This document shows, piece by piece, positions 1-11,155 of a stretch of 64,000 nucleotides of DNA; positions within the stretch are counted from its first letter, which is position 1, and the number at the start of each line of letters is the position of its first letter. The stretch comes from Dacryopinax spathularia (Eukaryota; Basidiomycota; Dacrymycetes; Dacrymycetales; Dacrymycetaceae). The position numbers and the translations under genes were made by a program. The notes below the pieces were generated by a model. That model saw only the letters and a program-made list of their open reading frames with translations. It had not been told where the DNA came from and did not search any database. Location: positions 744,001-808,000 of the forward strand of contig JBBPFI010000011.1 of assembly GCA_037974965.1 (NCBI GenBank). Direction: 5' to 3'.

Positions 1-3000
1 CGCATATACGTCGAAATGCCATCCCCGTTTCCCCTCCTCCTGCTCTCCGTCCCTCGCCCGCCTCGTCCAGCAGTAAGCTAATCCCTCGCCTTTAGACCTC
101 CCCTCAAACCCGGAGTCGAACACGACTACACCTTGTGAGGGAACATAGGCTACATGGACATGTTACGGGACTCGCGAAGATCCGGACGGTTTCGAGTGCT
201 GATGATGGGTTGGATCGGTTGTTGGTTTCGTTCAAGGATGCCAAGGTGCGTCGCTCTACCCTTCTCCTTTGGCCACCCTCGCACCCTGTCTGTCCGCCTA
301 CCTCCTGACCGTGCTCCCGCCCCTTCGTCTCTTCTCACGCTTCCTTGCGCAAAACTTGCTGACGCGCCACCCAGATCGCCCTGCTCGAATGGACCGACCC
401 CATCTCAGACCTCTCAACCGTCTCCCTCCACACATACGAACGTTCCTTCCAAGTCCAAAACGCCCAGCCCTACGAACATCGCCCCCTCCTGCGCGCCGAC
501 CCCGAATCGCGCTGCGCAGTCCTTCTCCTCCCTAAAGACGCACTAGCGGTCCTGCCGTTCGTACAGCGGAGCACGCTCGACACCGCCGCACCAGAACAAC
601 CAAGCAGCACGCAACTCCAAACCCAACAGCAAGCGCAGCAGCAAGCCCAACAGCCGCAGCCTTACGCACCCTCCTACGTCCTCTCACTGAGCGAAGCAGA
701 AGACCCAATCCGCCACATCATCGACCTCACATTCCTCCCCTCATTCCACACCCCGACCCTAGCGGTCCTGCACAGCCCACAACAAACCTGGACCGGCCGA
801 CTCTCACACGCGAGGGATACGTGCACTCTGTCGGTGTTGACGCTCGATGTGGTCGGGAGGGGGTGGAGCGTGATCATGCGTACTCAGGCGTTGCCGTATG
901 ATGCGTTTTCGCTCTTACCGGCCAGGGGGAGCAGCACGTTTGGGGGAGTGGTCGTGCTTTGTTCCAACTCGATACTGCACGTCGACCCCGCTGGGCGCGT
1001 GGTCGGGTTAGCTTCGAGTGGGTGGCACTCCAAGTCCTCAGCGCTCAAACTCCCTCTCTGGCCCTTTACGGGCGAAGAGTCCGAAGCCGAAGAACGTCGC
1101 TTAGAAGGAGCAAGAGCCTGCTGGGCAGGAGAACAGCAGCTCTTGTTAGTTGGTGCCCAGGGGTGGGTGAGAGAGATTAGAGTGGAGTTGGAGGGAAGGA
1201 ACGTCAGTGCTCTGCGGGCGGGAAGGAGACTGGGCAGGACAGCCGCTCCTGCTGTTGTCTGCCCCGTCTCGCCTGCCGCGCCGTCCAAGGAGGGCAAAAA
1301 CCCAAAGCAACCCCAGGAGAAGCCGAGCGAGCTGTTGTTAGTGGGGAGCGAAGCAGCCCAATCGGTCCTCCTCCGGCTCACGCACGGCAACCCCCCTCCT
1401 CCTCCTCCTCCTCCTGCTCCACACTCGAAAACCGAAGCTGAGGAAGAGAAAGAGATAGAAGGTGAAGACATGTCGATTGACTCGTCCTCCTCGCACGCCC
1501 CAGACGAGCTAGAAGACATCTACGGCGATTCTGCTCTCCCTACCTCTTCCGGGCCCGGGGGGGCGGACCCCGGCTCTTCGGGGCCTGCGCTGCCCTGGTT
1601 AGAGCTGGAAGTCCAAGATGCGCTGGAGGGGCACGGGCCGATAGCGGATCTGGCTTTTGCCCTTTCGATGCGGAATGGCCAGGAGAGGGCGAGCCCGATG
1701 CTGGTATGCTCTACGCCTCAGGGAGGAAGGGGCGGATGGACAGTGTACGAGAATGGACTGCCTGTTAGGGTCAAGCGCAAAATCCCAGCCGTAGCGGGGA
1801 CTCGGGGGGTCTGGAGTGTTCGTGTTCGGCGCGAGAGGGAGAAGGAGCGCAGGGGGAAAGGGGGAAGGCGGAGCGGGGCGAGGAAGGGGGAGCGGGATGG
1901 GGATGGGGATGGGGATGGGGTGGATGGCCGAGAGGGGGAGGAAGGGATGGACACGTTGTTGGTTAGTTCGGACGCTACGCCCAGTCCTGGCATCTCGAGG
2001 GTACGTCCTTCCTCGTTTCCTTCTTCCCGGCACTTCCCGGCAACTGATATGATGTGGGGCGAGCAGACAATAACCATCACCCCCTCCGGCGACCTCTCCA
2101 TCATCTCCCGCCTCCCCACCCTAACCATCGCCTGCGGCGCATTCTTCTCCCACACCGCCCTTCTGCAAATAACAACCAGCACGCTCCGGCTGCTCGACGC
2201 CGACGGCAAGGAGGTGCAGATCCTCAAGGACACTGAAGGGAACAAGGACGGCTCGTTGATTACGAGGGCGTGGATTGAGGATCCTTGGGTGGTGGTGATG
2301 AGGGAGGATGGGTCGGTGGGGATGTATCTTGGGGAGGGGGGGAGGAGGAGGGTGAGGGGGAAGGCGCTGCCTCAGGGGAGGGAGAAGGTGCGCACGCATT
2401 CCCATTCCCCCTCCCATCCCATCCCACTTTCACTCCCACATCCTGTTCACATTCCAATTCCTCTTCTCAGTCCCATCCCTGCTCCTTTCCCCTTCCAATA
2501 CCCTGGTCTTAGCGGGCGCTGACGATTGACTAGACGCCGACGTACGCTGCCGCCTTCCTGTATACAGACCATAAAGGTCTCATGCTTCTTCCCACTTCTC
2601 TCCCCGAACCTGCCGAGCCGCACGGGAGGAAAAGGAGAGCCTCGTCGCTCGAGGCGGTGGCGGTGGAAGATGCACTGAAGGAGGAGGACGAACATCTGAG
2701 TATCTCGATAGAGCCGGAGGCTAAACGGCGGAGGCTGAGGAGCTCGGATGAGAAGGACAAGGAAAAAGAGAAGGATAGGGAGGGGCACGAGAAGAACGAG
2801 AAGGAGAGCTCTCGCTCTGGACGACATTCGACTCGAGAACGTGAACGAGAACGGGAGAAAGAGAAAGAGAAAGAGAAGGAGAAGGAGCGAAGCAGGAGGG
2901 AAGAGAAGAGCACCCGGGAGAGGGAGAGCAGCAGACGACATCGGGAGAGCGACGAGAGCTTTAAGCGGCATCGGGATTCCAAAGACGCCAAAGACGGCAA

Positions 3001-5480
3001 GGAAGGGAAGGGCGGGAAGGAGAATGGCTCTTCTTCGAGGTCGTCGAGACATCGCGATACTGCTGAGAAAGAGAAGGATGGGAAGGAACGAGAGCGCAGT
3101 TCCCGCAGAAGGGAGTCGGACAGGCGGAAAAGTGCGGAGGAGGAAGGACCGTCCCAGTGGCTCTTGCTGTATAACACGAACGGCCGTCTAGAGGTGAGTG
3201 TCTCCCCCCACTCTGGTTGACAATAAGCTGACTCGATGGATTGTAGATCTGGTCGTTGCCGAAGATGCACCTCGTCTTTAGCACGCGCCTGTTGTCGGAG
3301 TGCCGTGCTGTGCTGGATGACGCTGCTGCGGCGATGGAGAATGAGGAGCTTATGGAGGAGACTTCTAATGCCACTCCGTTGCAGGTGGAGGATGTCATCC
3401 TGTGTCCTATAGGGGATGACTGTACCAAGCTATACCTCCTCGTATGTACCCTTTGGACCTATTTGGAAGTCTTGCTGACTAGTATGCAGGTATACTACAC
3501 TGAAGGCCGACTTGCGATCTACGAAGCCGCCCCCTCCGCGACCGAAGACACCTCTACCAACTTCCCGTACCGCTTCATCAAAGTTCTAACCCACTTCGCC
3601 GACGCGGAACAACACGCCTCCATCCGCCAGATGCTTCCCGAAGCTCGCAGACTCCAACTCCCCACCAGGAGAGCTCTGATCCCATTCACGTCGGAAGCGA
3701 AAGGCGGGATTAGCGCTGTGTTCCAGAGGGGAGAGGAGCCGTGCTGGATCATGGCGAGTCGGCTGACGGGGTTGCGGATTATCCCTTATTCTAGTCCGCT
3801 CGTCTATTCTTTCACACCTACATCGGTGTTTGGGAGCAAGTCGGAGTTCATCCTCTACGGAGAAGAGGTTCGTATTTTCATCCTCTCACTGCTCCTGCCA
3901 GCTTACGCTTGCAACAGGGTCCTGTATTGATGGGCTTCGACGACGAACCGGATACAAGCAGAGAGCTGACTTGTACACGAGTCACGTCAAGGCGGCCGTA
4001 CACTTCGATGGCTGTCGATCCCGGCACCAACCTGGTCGCTGCTGCCTCTTCTCTCAAGTCGCCGTTCCTTCTGTACGATGACGAGGAACAACCCCTATGG
4101 TTGCCTGAATGTACGTGCTTCGTCGAGAAGGCTAGGTGATAGAGGCTAACATGCACGCAGCGGCGGCCTTCTTCGGCCCCATGGCTGAGAGCTCTTCACT
4201 TGAACTGGTCTCCCCCGATACATGGCAGACCATTGATGGGTGAGTTTTCTGATCAACACGCTTGCCGGGCATTTCTAACTATCGACAGGTATGACTTCTC
4301 AGCCAACGAGTTCATCAATACCGTCAAGAGCGTCACCCTTGAGACACCTAGTTCTGAAAGCGGGTTCAAGGACTATATCGCCGTTGGAACTTCTACTTTC
4401 AGAGGCGAGGACTTGGCTGTTCGCGGAGCGGTATGTTGAAGCACAGGATGTGTTTGCTATGTCCGCTAACGGCTGAGCAGACGTACATCTTCGAGATTAT
4501 CGAAGTTGTGTCCTATCCCGATGATCCTCTCCCACCATACCGACTCAAACTGCTCTGCCGTGACGAAGCGAAAGCTCCAGTTAACGCCATCTGCGGTATG
4601 AACGGCTATCTGGTATCGTCGCAGGGATTCAAGGTAGGTGACAACTTGCTGCTGCCATGAAATGTCCCTGACACGTATCGAAGGTCTTCGTACGTGCTTT
4701 CGAGGGCGATGAGCGCCTAGTCGGTGTCGGATTCATGGATGCCGGCGTCTGCGTGACGAGCTTGACTTGCCTGAAGAACCTGCTTCTCGTAGGTGACGCG
4801 AAGCGGAGCGTGTCCTTCGTTGCGTTCCAAGAAGATCCCTTCAAGCTCGTTCCTCTGGCGAGAGATCACTTCCCAGCGCATGTCGTCGACGCTGCCTTCC
4901 TTTTTGATGAGGGTGACTTCGGCATACTCGCCGCGGATGACGAGGGCAATCTCCGCATGTTTGAATACGATCCTGCTCGTACGTGCTTCCGTCCTGTCTC
5001 CCTCATGAACGGTTGGTAACCAATCCTTTAGTCGCTGGTGCTACGCACGGGAACCCGCTGCTTTGCGCGACGGAGTTCAATGGTCAGTCCGAACATACCC
5101 ATCTGTTGGCAATCGCTGGACGAGGACGAGAGGATCCAGAGGAAGTGCCTATTCCGGAAGCACAGCTCGTCTTCGGCACCCTAGAAGGGTCACTAGGCAC
5201 CATCTCACCGGTTCCCGATGATACCTTCAAGCGACTACAGCTCCTCTCTGGTCAGCTCATGCGAAGCGTTCAGCACTTTGCTGGCCTGAACCCGCGTGCC
5301 TTCCGTACTGTGCGGAATGACCACCTGTCTCGGCCGCTCAACAAGGGTATTCTGGATAACGACCTTCTGCGCGCATTCCAGGAGCTGAACATTCACCGTC
5401 AAGCCACGATCACAAAACAGATCGGGACGGACACTATTACCGTCTTGCGAGATATCCGCTCACTGCAACAAGTTTGGTAG
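1..5480 (+). CDS. CFT1: Cleavage/polyadenylation factor CFT1 (CPSF160), 5' end outside window
   Basis: Largest scaffold subunit of the nuclear mRNA 3'-end cleavage and polyadenylation factor. It is built of WD40-type beta-propellers and binds the AAUAAA-recognising subunits. Visible exons are about 96-245, 375-2387, 2534-3193, 3247-3441, 3490-3867, 3918-4110, 4161-4239, 4289-4430, 4481-4633, 4684-4978 and 5032-5480, all with GT...AG borders and matching phases. Family landmarks: DRLLVSFKDAKIALLEW across the first intron, then SFLP-type propeller sequence, the DELEDIYGD acidic linker, QWLLLYNTNGRLEIWSLP (the equivalent of human THWCLLVRENGTMEIYQLP), and the C-terminus RPLNKGILDNDLL...LRDIRSLQQVW. 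The in-window part codes for roughly 1,570 residues, longer than the usual ~1,350-1,450. The excess lies in charged low-complexity linkers, above all a Lys/Arg/Glu/Ser stretch encoded by about 2650-3150. The start codon lies before position 1. Confidence 0.95.
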
Positions 5481-5621
5481 CTTACGATGGAGGGTTGACG
5501 TATTGTAGCCAATAATGTATCAAGACTAGTTACAACATTATACAATGTGCTGTTTAATCACAAACAAACGGTCACTAGAACGATCGCCCAAGATGAGAGC
5601 ACGGGCAAAAGCAAAGTCTGA

Positions 5622-6895
5622 TCAGATCTGTATCTTCGTAAATCTTGAAATGTCCAACCGGCTTGCCTTCACCGCCTCGCAGTCCTCTTTCAGCTGAGCG
5701 AACAACTTTATCTTGTCTACCAACTACAAATATGCGCTTGAGAGGTTTTGACCGCATGAAGTAAACGCAACACATACCTGATGCGACACAACACGACCGG
5801 AGGTACTGGGCATGACCCACAGCAGTGTTTGATCGATTCCGGTTCGAAACGATATGAGGTCTTTAGCTGTCTCTCGTTTCACAATAGACATCGAAGAGTT
5901 GGCATCGAAGTCGGTGTCCACCTCCGAGCCAGCCTCCGCCCTGAGAGGCGCTTCTTCAGGAGGCAGAACCAGGACATAGGGCTGTATGCCGTATTCGAAT
6001 GTATCCTTCATCTTCGCCTTCTTTGGTGTAGAAGGTTCTGTCTTCGTAGCTGTCCCGGCCGTGTCCTCATCAACAGCCTCTTTCACCTCTGATACAGCGG
6101 TAGTATCACTGACAACCGGAGGTCTTGCATCCAAGTTCTTCTGAACCGCCAGCCAGATGCCTTTCCCGACGAAGCATACCATCCTCGGTCGCCATTTGGC
6201 GACCTTGGCCAAGAAGGCCGGCACGCTCTCGAGCATCTCCTTCGCTGAAAGTTCGGCAGCCTCTACCGACGGGCGCTCAACAAGGTTCGTCATTCCAAGG
6301 TTGTACTTCTCGGGCAGCGTATGATCTTCCGATGGAGGGACGAACTGGGGAACTAGGCCGCCTTGGTGCAGTGCTCGCCAGAAATGGTTGGTGGGATTGG
6401 CGAAATGATGACCCGTTTCGGCAGACATGACACCTGGACTGGGAGAGGGTCAACCCAGGTGGTAGCTACAGTAATAAGATACGCACTTGATGCCGCAGAA
6501 CATGACTGAATTGGTATAAGAGAGGGCTTCGAGCAAGCATGGTTGCACTACGCACCATCAAGACCCATTGCCAGATAGTCATGAATCGGCCTGAGATGCG
6601 CATATTTCTCCGGGCTCGCATACCCTCTCTTCACCGGGGAACCCTTCCTTCTCCTCTTAGAACTACTAACCGTCTCCAACCCTTCCGCCTTGACAGCATC
6701 GAGTGTTCGTTTGGGGGTCGAAGGCGTCCCCGCGCTTAAGGAAGAGGGGTGGGATGTTGGCGCATGGTTTCTGGGTGAACGACGTGGTCCGCTGGTTGTC
6801 GCTCCGGCATACGAGAACCCGCTCAGAGATGCACGGAAAGAGGAGGTCGGAGATGAAGGTTCAAGCTTCGGAGAGGATAGGGTGGGTCTCGTCAT
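5622..6895 (-). CDS. Mismatch-specific thymine/uracil DNA glycosylase (TDG/Mug family)
   Basis: Removes T or U (and related lesions) mispaired with G in nuclear base-excision repair. Exons on the minus strand are 6895-6556, 6505-6487 (only 19 nt), 6438-5778 and 5723-5622. They sum to 1,122 nt (373 residues) with consistent phase. The joined sequence gives VMFCGINPGVMSAETGHHF followed by ANPTNHFWRALHQGG, which is the Mug/TDG active-site block. The Asn of GINPG is the expected catalytic residue. NLGMTNLVERPS and PRMVCFVGKGIW are the next conserved blocks, and VMPSTSGRVVSHQ is the family's minor-groove/intercalation motif (NPSG in E. coli Mug). The N-terminal 110 residues are Ser/Pro-rich with a basic KRRRKGSPVKR patch, likely a nuclear signal. 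An acidic, low-complexity insert follows the core. It is convergent with CFT1; the stops are only 141 bp apart. Confidence 0.92.
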
Positions 6896-7165
6896 GAGTT
6901 AGGCTAGCATGCCTACATTGTTGAACGCGTCCATGACGTTTGACGGGCGCTAATATCGTGCTAGCCAATCACCAGCTTTACAGAACTTCCTGGTAGAACC
7001 GTCTATTTGCCCGACTTTTGGCAACCTGCCATCCACCGTGTGTCGCAAGGTATCCCGCCCGTAGTTCCTTCCAGGATAACAAAAGATACAAGCATGGGAT
7101 TATCTCCGAGAAAAATATGTAAGACACCGGTAGGAAATCAAGTCCAGCAACCCAGTTCAACCTTC

Positions 7166-8478
7166 CTATTCCTTTTCCTTCACCTCGTTGTTCATGATGC
7201 TCCCTGGAGCCTCAGGATCATTCGACAGCCCTGCCGACCCTGCTCGCCCTTCCTTCCTCCTTTCGTGGGTAGCTGCTGCGGAGAGGAACTCTCTCTGAGC
7301 ATTGGGTACGACTTGAAATACGTCAGTTTAGGCCGGTAAGGCAGTCGAGCAGCTTACTCCTGTCGGTGTCTCGCAGGACGTAGTCGTACACCGCTGCCGC
7401 AAGCAGTGTCGCTGGAATGTTCGTTAGGGCGGCGATGGCAGCGTACGGCCCACCCGCTGCCTCCCTGCCCCAAATGCAAAGCACCATGATCCGAGCGCCA
7501 ATGTCTCGTGCGGAGTTTGCAGCGACTGAAGGCAGGTTAGTACTAGATCGAGATAGTATCGAGACGCCACATACGGCCGATAGGACTGAAACCCCAGATG
7601 ACGGTTCCGTAAGCAATGCCGACGATGAACGGCACAGCTGCGGGAGGCGCAAAAAAGTTGGTTGGGTCGATGCATGCCCAGATCGTCAGACCAAGGATGA
7701 AGTCGCAGCTGAATTCGTTCCAGAAGACGATCCCGAGGTTGGAGCCAGGAGGAGCATAGATCCCAAAGATTCCAGCCGGCCCTTGTGGACTGAAGTTCAT
7801 TGCGTCCAGCATGCCAGCAGCGGCTAGTCCTGCTTCGAGTTGCTGACAAGGATGAGAGCGAGCACGAAGTCACAGAAAGGGGGGACATACTAGGAGGACA
7901 TCCCGATATTGGAGGTAGACCACTAGGCACGCCACAAAGGCCCCGATGATCTGAGCCAGAATGTAGAAAGGGGCCTTGCGGATGGGGAAACCGCGGAAGA
8001 CAACTTGGGCAATCGTTACGCATGGATTGAAGTGACCTAGCGATTTCATCAGCAAAGGTGACAAAGGATGCCAGGAACAGCGCACCTCCAGAGGTTGGTG
8101 CCGCGATAGCTAGAGCAAGCACAATACCAACTGTGTACGCGAAACCTATCTGTAAAACAGCTGGAGAGCCCGTCAGCTCTGCAAACTCTGTCCTGGAGCC
8201 AGTCTCACATCCGACACCGGCTTTGTCGCTGAGAGTCCCCAACACGAATGCCGCTTGCGAACCTAAGCCGCAGAAACAGTACAAGAATGCACCCATCTGA
8301 TAATGTCAGATTCAGGTAGCGAGGCTAGCCGGCGCAGACATACCGCTTCAGCGAAGCATTGCACCAGCAGACGGGCTTCGCGATGCCTCACCCGCTCCCA
8401 GCGGGCAACACCAGGAGATATGGGTACGACATCGCTCAGGAAGAGATCACTACGGCTGGTACCGGCCATTGAAGTCAT
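7166..8478 (-). CDS. Aquaporin/aquaglyceroporin-like channel (MIP family) with non-canonical NPA boxes
   Basis: Six-helix membrane channel for water or small neutral solutes. Exons (minus strand) are 8478-8344, 8296-8086, 8036-7891, 7842-7575, 7525-7358 and 7311-7166, totalling 1,074 nt (357 residues) in consistent phase. The first pore box reads SGGHFNPCVT (NPC in place of NPA). The second reads GLAANSARDIGAR (NSA in place of NPA) with the Arg of the selectivity filter kept. Hydrophobic segments such as FAYTVGIVLALAIAAP, ILAQIIGAFVACLVVYLQY and AVPFIVGIAYGTVIWGF fit the MIP topology. The last intron (7312-7357, 46 nt, with an ACTGAC branch-like site) adds a charged 48-residue tail; reading through it instead would stop at 7323. 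The same tail intron can be traced in the decayed copy at 9.1-10 kb, which supports it. Non-standard NPA boxes are known in fungal aquaglyceroporins, so function is probably retained; the substrate is unknown. Confidence 0.9.
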
Positions 8479-8567
8479 ACAAGCGAATGTGAGACAGTGA
8501 CCAGCAGAGGATGCGATAGAGACAAGAGCAGAGCCGGCGAACGGTCGAACCGTCCGTGTGCTCCAAC

Positions 8568-8574
8568 TTTATAT
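8568..8574 (-). promoter_or_regulatory. Putative TATA box of the aquaporin gene
   Basis: TATAAAG on the minus strand about 90 bp before the ATG at 8478. Position and sequence fit a core promoter; there is no other evidence. Confidence 0.4.
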
Positions 8575-9117
8575 CTCATCGTAGATAAAAAGAAGAACGG
8601 GCTTCCAGGAACGTGTTCTTCAATGTCACGCCAGTCAACGAGAGAAGCAAAAGAAGCCATGACCAACTAGCGAATAAGCACCGCCCAGCGCATGAATGAG
8701 CATCACGCGTCGCCGTTATCTTCATCAATCTTGCCCGCTGTTCCTATGCCAGTTATTCGGTACCGGAAGCGTGCGGCGTATGCCGGGCGATCGATACTTC
8801 GATCTGTTGATCGTCGTGCATCGCTCCTCTTTTCCGTAACCAACAGAAAGGAATGGAGGCTTGATTCTGAAAAAGTCCGGGAAAAAGAGGACCCTTCCAA
8901 TCTGCTGACGTGTCCCGTGTTCCCACGGGCTTCTTTTCGCGCGGGGCCCCGTCATTCATTGCACATGAAGAGATAATCGTAATGGTCAGGCGCACAGAAT
9001 TGATCGGAAAGTAGACAGCATGAGATCGTCGCCCTGACCGGGGTTGACATAAGGTTACCGGGTAAGGCCGCTTTGTGCCGTAGCGAGCCCCTCCAGATCA
9101 CCGCGTGTCTCGGCGAT
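8575..9117. other. Intergenic, no gene seen
   Basis: Between the aquaporin promoter and its decayed neighbour. Open frames here are short, overlap on several strands and lack any family motif or matched splice sites. Confidence 0.5.
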
Positions 9118-10050
9118 TCAAAATGGCAGTTGGGTCGGCGGGCGGTCAGCAGCCGTATGCCATCGCGTCGATCTATTGAGTTTGCGATGCAATGAGGAAC
9201 ACTTGCGTTCGATCGAGGTATCCAAGGATGCGAGGGCATATATAACATATAACATACAGACGACATCAAACTGCGCCCATTTCACCCGTGAGAGGCTATC
9301 GCTGTTGGACTCTGCCGCCTTCTTGGCGTCGTCTCGTTCGGTGAAGCTACCGGATCGCTCACTTGATCGCCTTTCGTTGACCTCCAAAGCGCAAGATACC
9401 CAAACTGAGCTTGCGGCACGACCAGATAATCCAGTCAGCGGAGAACAGATGGCATGGTTGAGAGAATTACCTTGATCAGTGTCTTTTTGGAAGAAGTCAT
9501 ACGAGAACGCCGACAGGAAAGTCGCTGCTATGTTCGTGGGAGCCGCAATCACAGCCAGGCCTGTTGCAGCTTCTCCCGCCTCATATGCATGGCACCATAT
9601 TCCGAGCACCGATGGGTCGAGGAGAGTTCGCTGCGACTAGGCCACTTTCAGCTTACATAAGAGGCTGCGTGCAAAGTTGCTTACGGCCATTCGAACTAAA
9701 TCCGAGATAGAGGTCATACAAGCTAGTTCCATCAGAAGCGGGCGGGGTGGCAGCAGGCGGAGAAGCAAGTGTGCCGGGTCCATGCCTGGCCAGACCGACC
9801 GACCAAGAATGGAGTCGCACGAGAACTCGGGCCAGAATACCGTTGCGAGGTTAGAGTCTGCAGATAGGTAAAGACCGAAGATTCCGTCGGGCCTTTAGGC
9901 GCGAAGTTCAAGCTGGAGACTGTGCCTGCCGCTTCAAGAGAAGCTTCCAGTTCATGAAACAGAGTTATGGCGTGCGACCTCTCCTCTGCAGAGCGGTACG
10001 GACCCAAATGATATTGGCCTCACCATGACACGGAGATGTTTCAACCGTTG
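9118..10050 (-). pseudogene. Decayed tandem copy of the aquaporin gene
   Basis: The minus strand repeats the last three exons of the aquaporin at 7.2-8.5 kb. FHELEASLEAAGTVSSLNFAPKGP matches its QQLEAGLAAAGMLDAMNFSPQGP region. After a one-base loss near 9890 the frame continues as DGIFGLYLSADSNLATVFW (intact gene: AGIFGIYAPPGSNLGIVFW). The second-pore-box end gives EAATGLAVIAAPTNIAATFL and YDFFQKDTDQ, matching GGPYAAIAALTNIPATLL and YDYVLRDTD. The tail intron with TCCGCTGAC is present and is followed by a charged tail ending at 9118. The N-terminal half and the first pore box could not be recognised upstream of about 10050. The copy is in the same orientation, so it looks like a tandem duplicate that has lost function. 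Confidence 0.78.
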
Positions 10051-11084
10051 AGGAGGCTCATAAGCACCACAGCGCGTTGGGACCACAGACCGAGTTCCGG
10101 TTGGAGAGGGGTTCCGTAATGAGCAACTCCGAGCGCGCGCAACGGCAGGCTGGGAACGCTATCAGCGATAGTCCGGTCCCGGCATATGTGGCAGGGGATG
10201 ATTACATCTTGAAACACGATATCAATTCCGAGAGTACAGACCGATTTCAGCATCCTTCTGTTCGTTGGTCGCAGGCGAAATTCCTGCCTTAGGGCGAAGG
10301 CATGCTGACTAAGCTGGCGTCGACGATAGCAGTTCGAGCAGGCGGTACGCTCCCAGCGGCAGCTACATGCCAGACCGAAATCAGGACGTCCGAGAATCCT
10401 AGGACTTCTTGTCGATAAATGCGCGATGTTCACATCCGGACGGTGCTAAGAGTAGAACAGGACGAAGAGGCGCGATTCAAGCCTTCGCAGCGCCGTCTTG
10501 GTGCTAGAGACCGATTGATAAGAGATGTGATACCGGACGATACACCTGCAGATCCTTGAGAATACTAGTATAGGTTCAGATAGGAGAGATTCGATGAGAG
10601 TTGCATCAAAGTGCAAGCCCTGCTAGCTGCGCGAAACATAGCGTAACGTCTCGGCGCGTCGTCCGACCGAACTTGGCCGAGGCTAGGGCGGATAAGCTTT
10701 TGGCTCCTTCAAAGCACGTGCCCTCGACCCTTATACGCGCGTTAGATGCCTTTTCGGGTCACCTCGCGACTTCTCCGCAAATCGCCCCACACCAAATGGT
10801 TATCTGTCGGCAATGAAGGAGTATGAAGTGGTCACCTGCCAGCTCTAATATGGTCTCATCTTCGCTCTATCTCGCGTTTGACGCATGTCTTCTAACAACG
10901 TTCGGCCAAACTGAACTGGGCGCGCAATGATGATCCACGATGGCGTGCTCCTAGCGTGCTTTGTTACATTGTCTCTTGTCCAATGCGATTTGGAGGCGCT
11001 GATTAATGTGGGGCATTCGACTTGTTGCCGCGAGATATCGACATTCTTCGACATTCCAGACCCGATAACTGGCTGACTTGGTTG
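10051..11084. other. Intergenic; probably eroded 5' half of the aquaporin copy, then promoter of the dioxygenase gene
   Basis: No open frame here shows a family motif. The first few hundred bases may be unrecognisable remains of the duplicated aquaporin's 5' exons; this is inference from position only. Confidence 0.4.
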
Positions 11085-11090
11085 TATAAG
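11085..11090 (+). promoter_or_regulatory. Putative TATA box of the TauD-like gene
   Basis: TATAAG 66-71 bp before the ATG at 11156, in GTTGTATAAGAACGG context. Confidence 0.4.
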
Positions 11091-11155
11091 AACGGGAGTG
11101 GTTCAACATATCCTCCTTATCTCGGCGTCCTTCGTCTTGATTCCCTATAGTCGAC

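Noticed and set aside
2447-3270. Long open frames on the minus strand opposite CFT1
   Set aside because: They are mirror images of the Glu/Lys/Arg codon runs (Ser/Leu/Phe-rich), have no motifs, and the plus-strand gene is certain.
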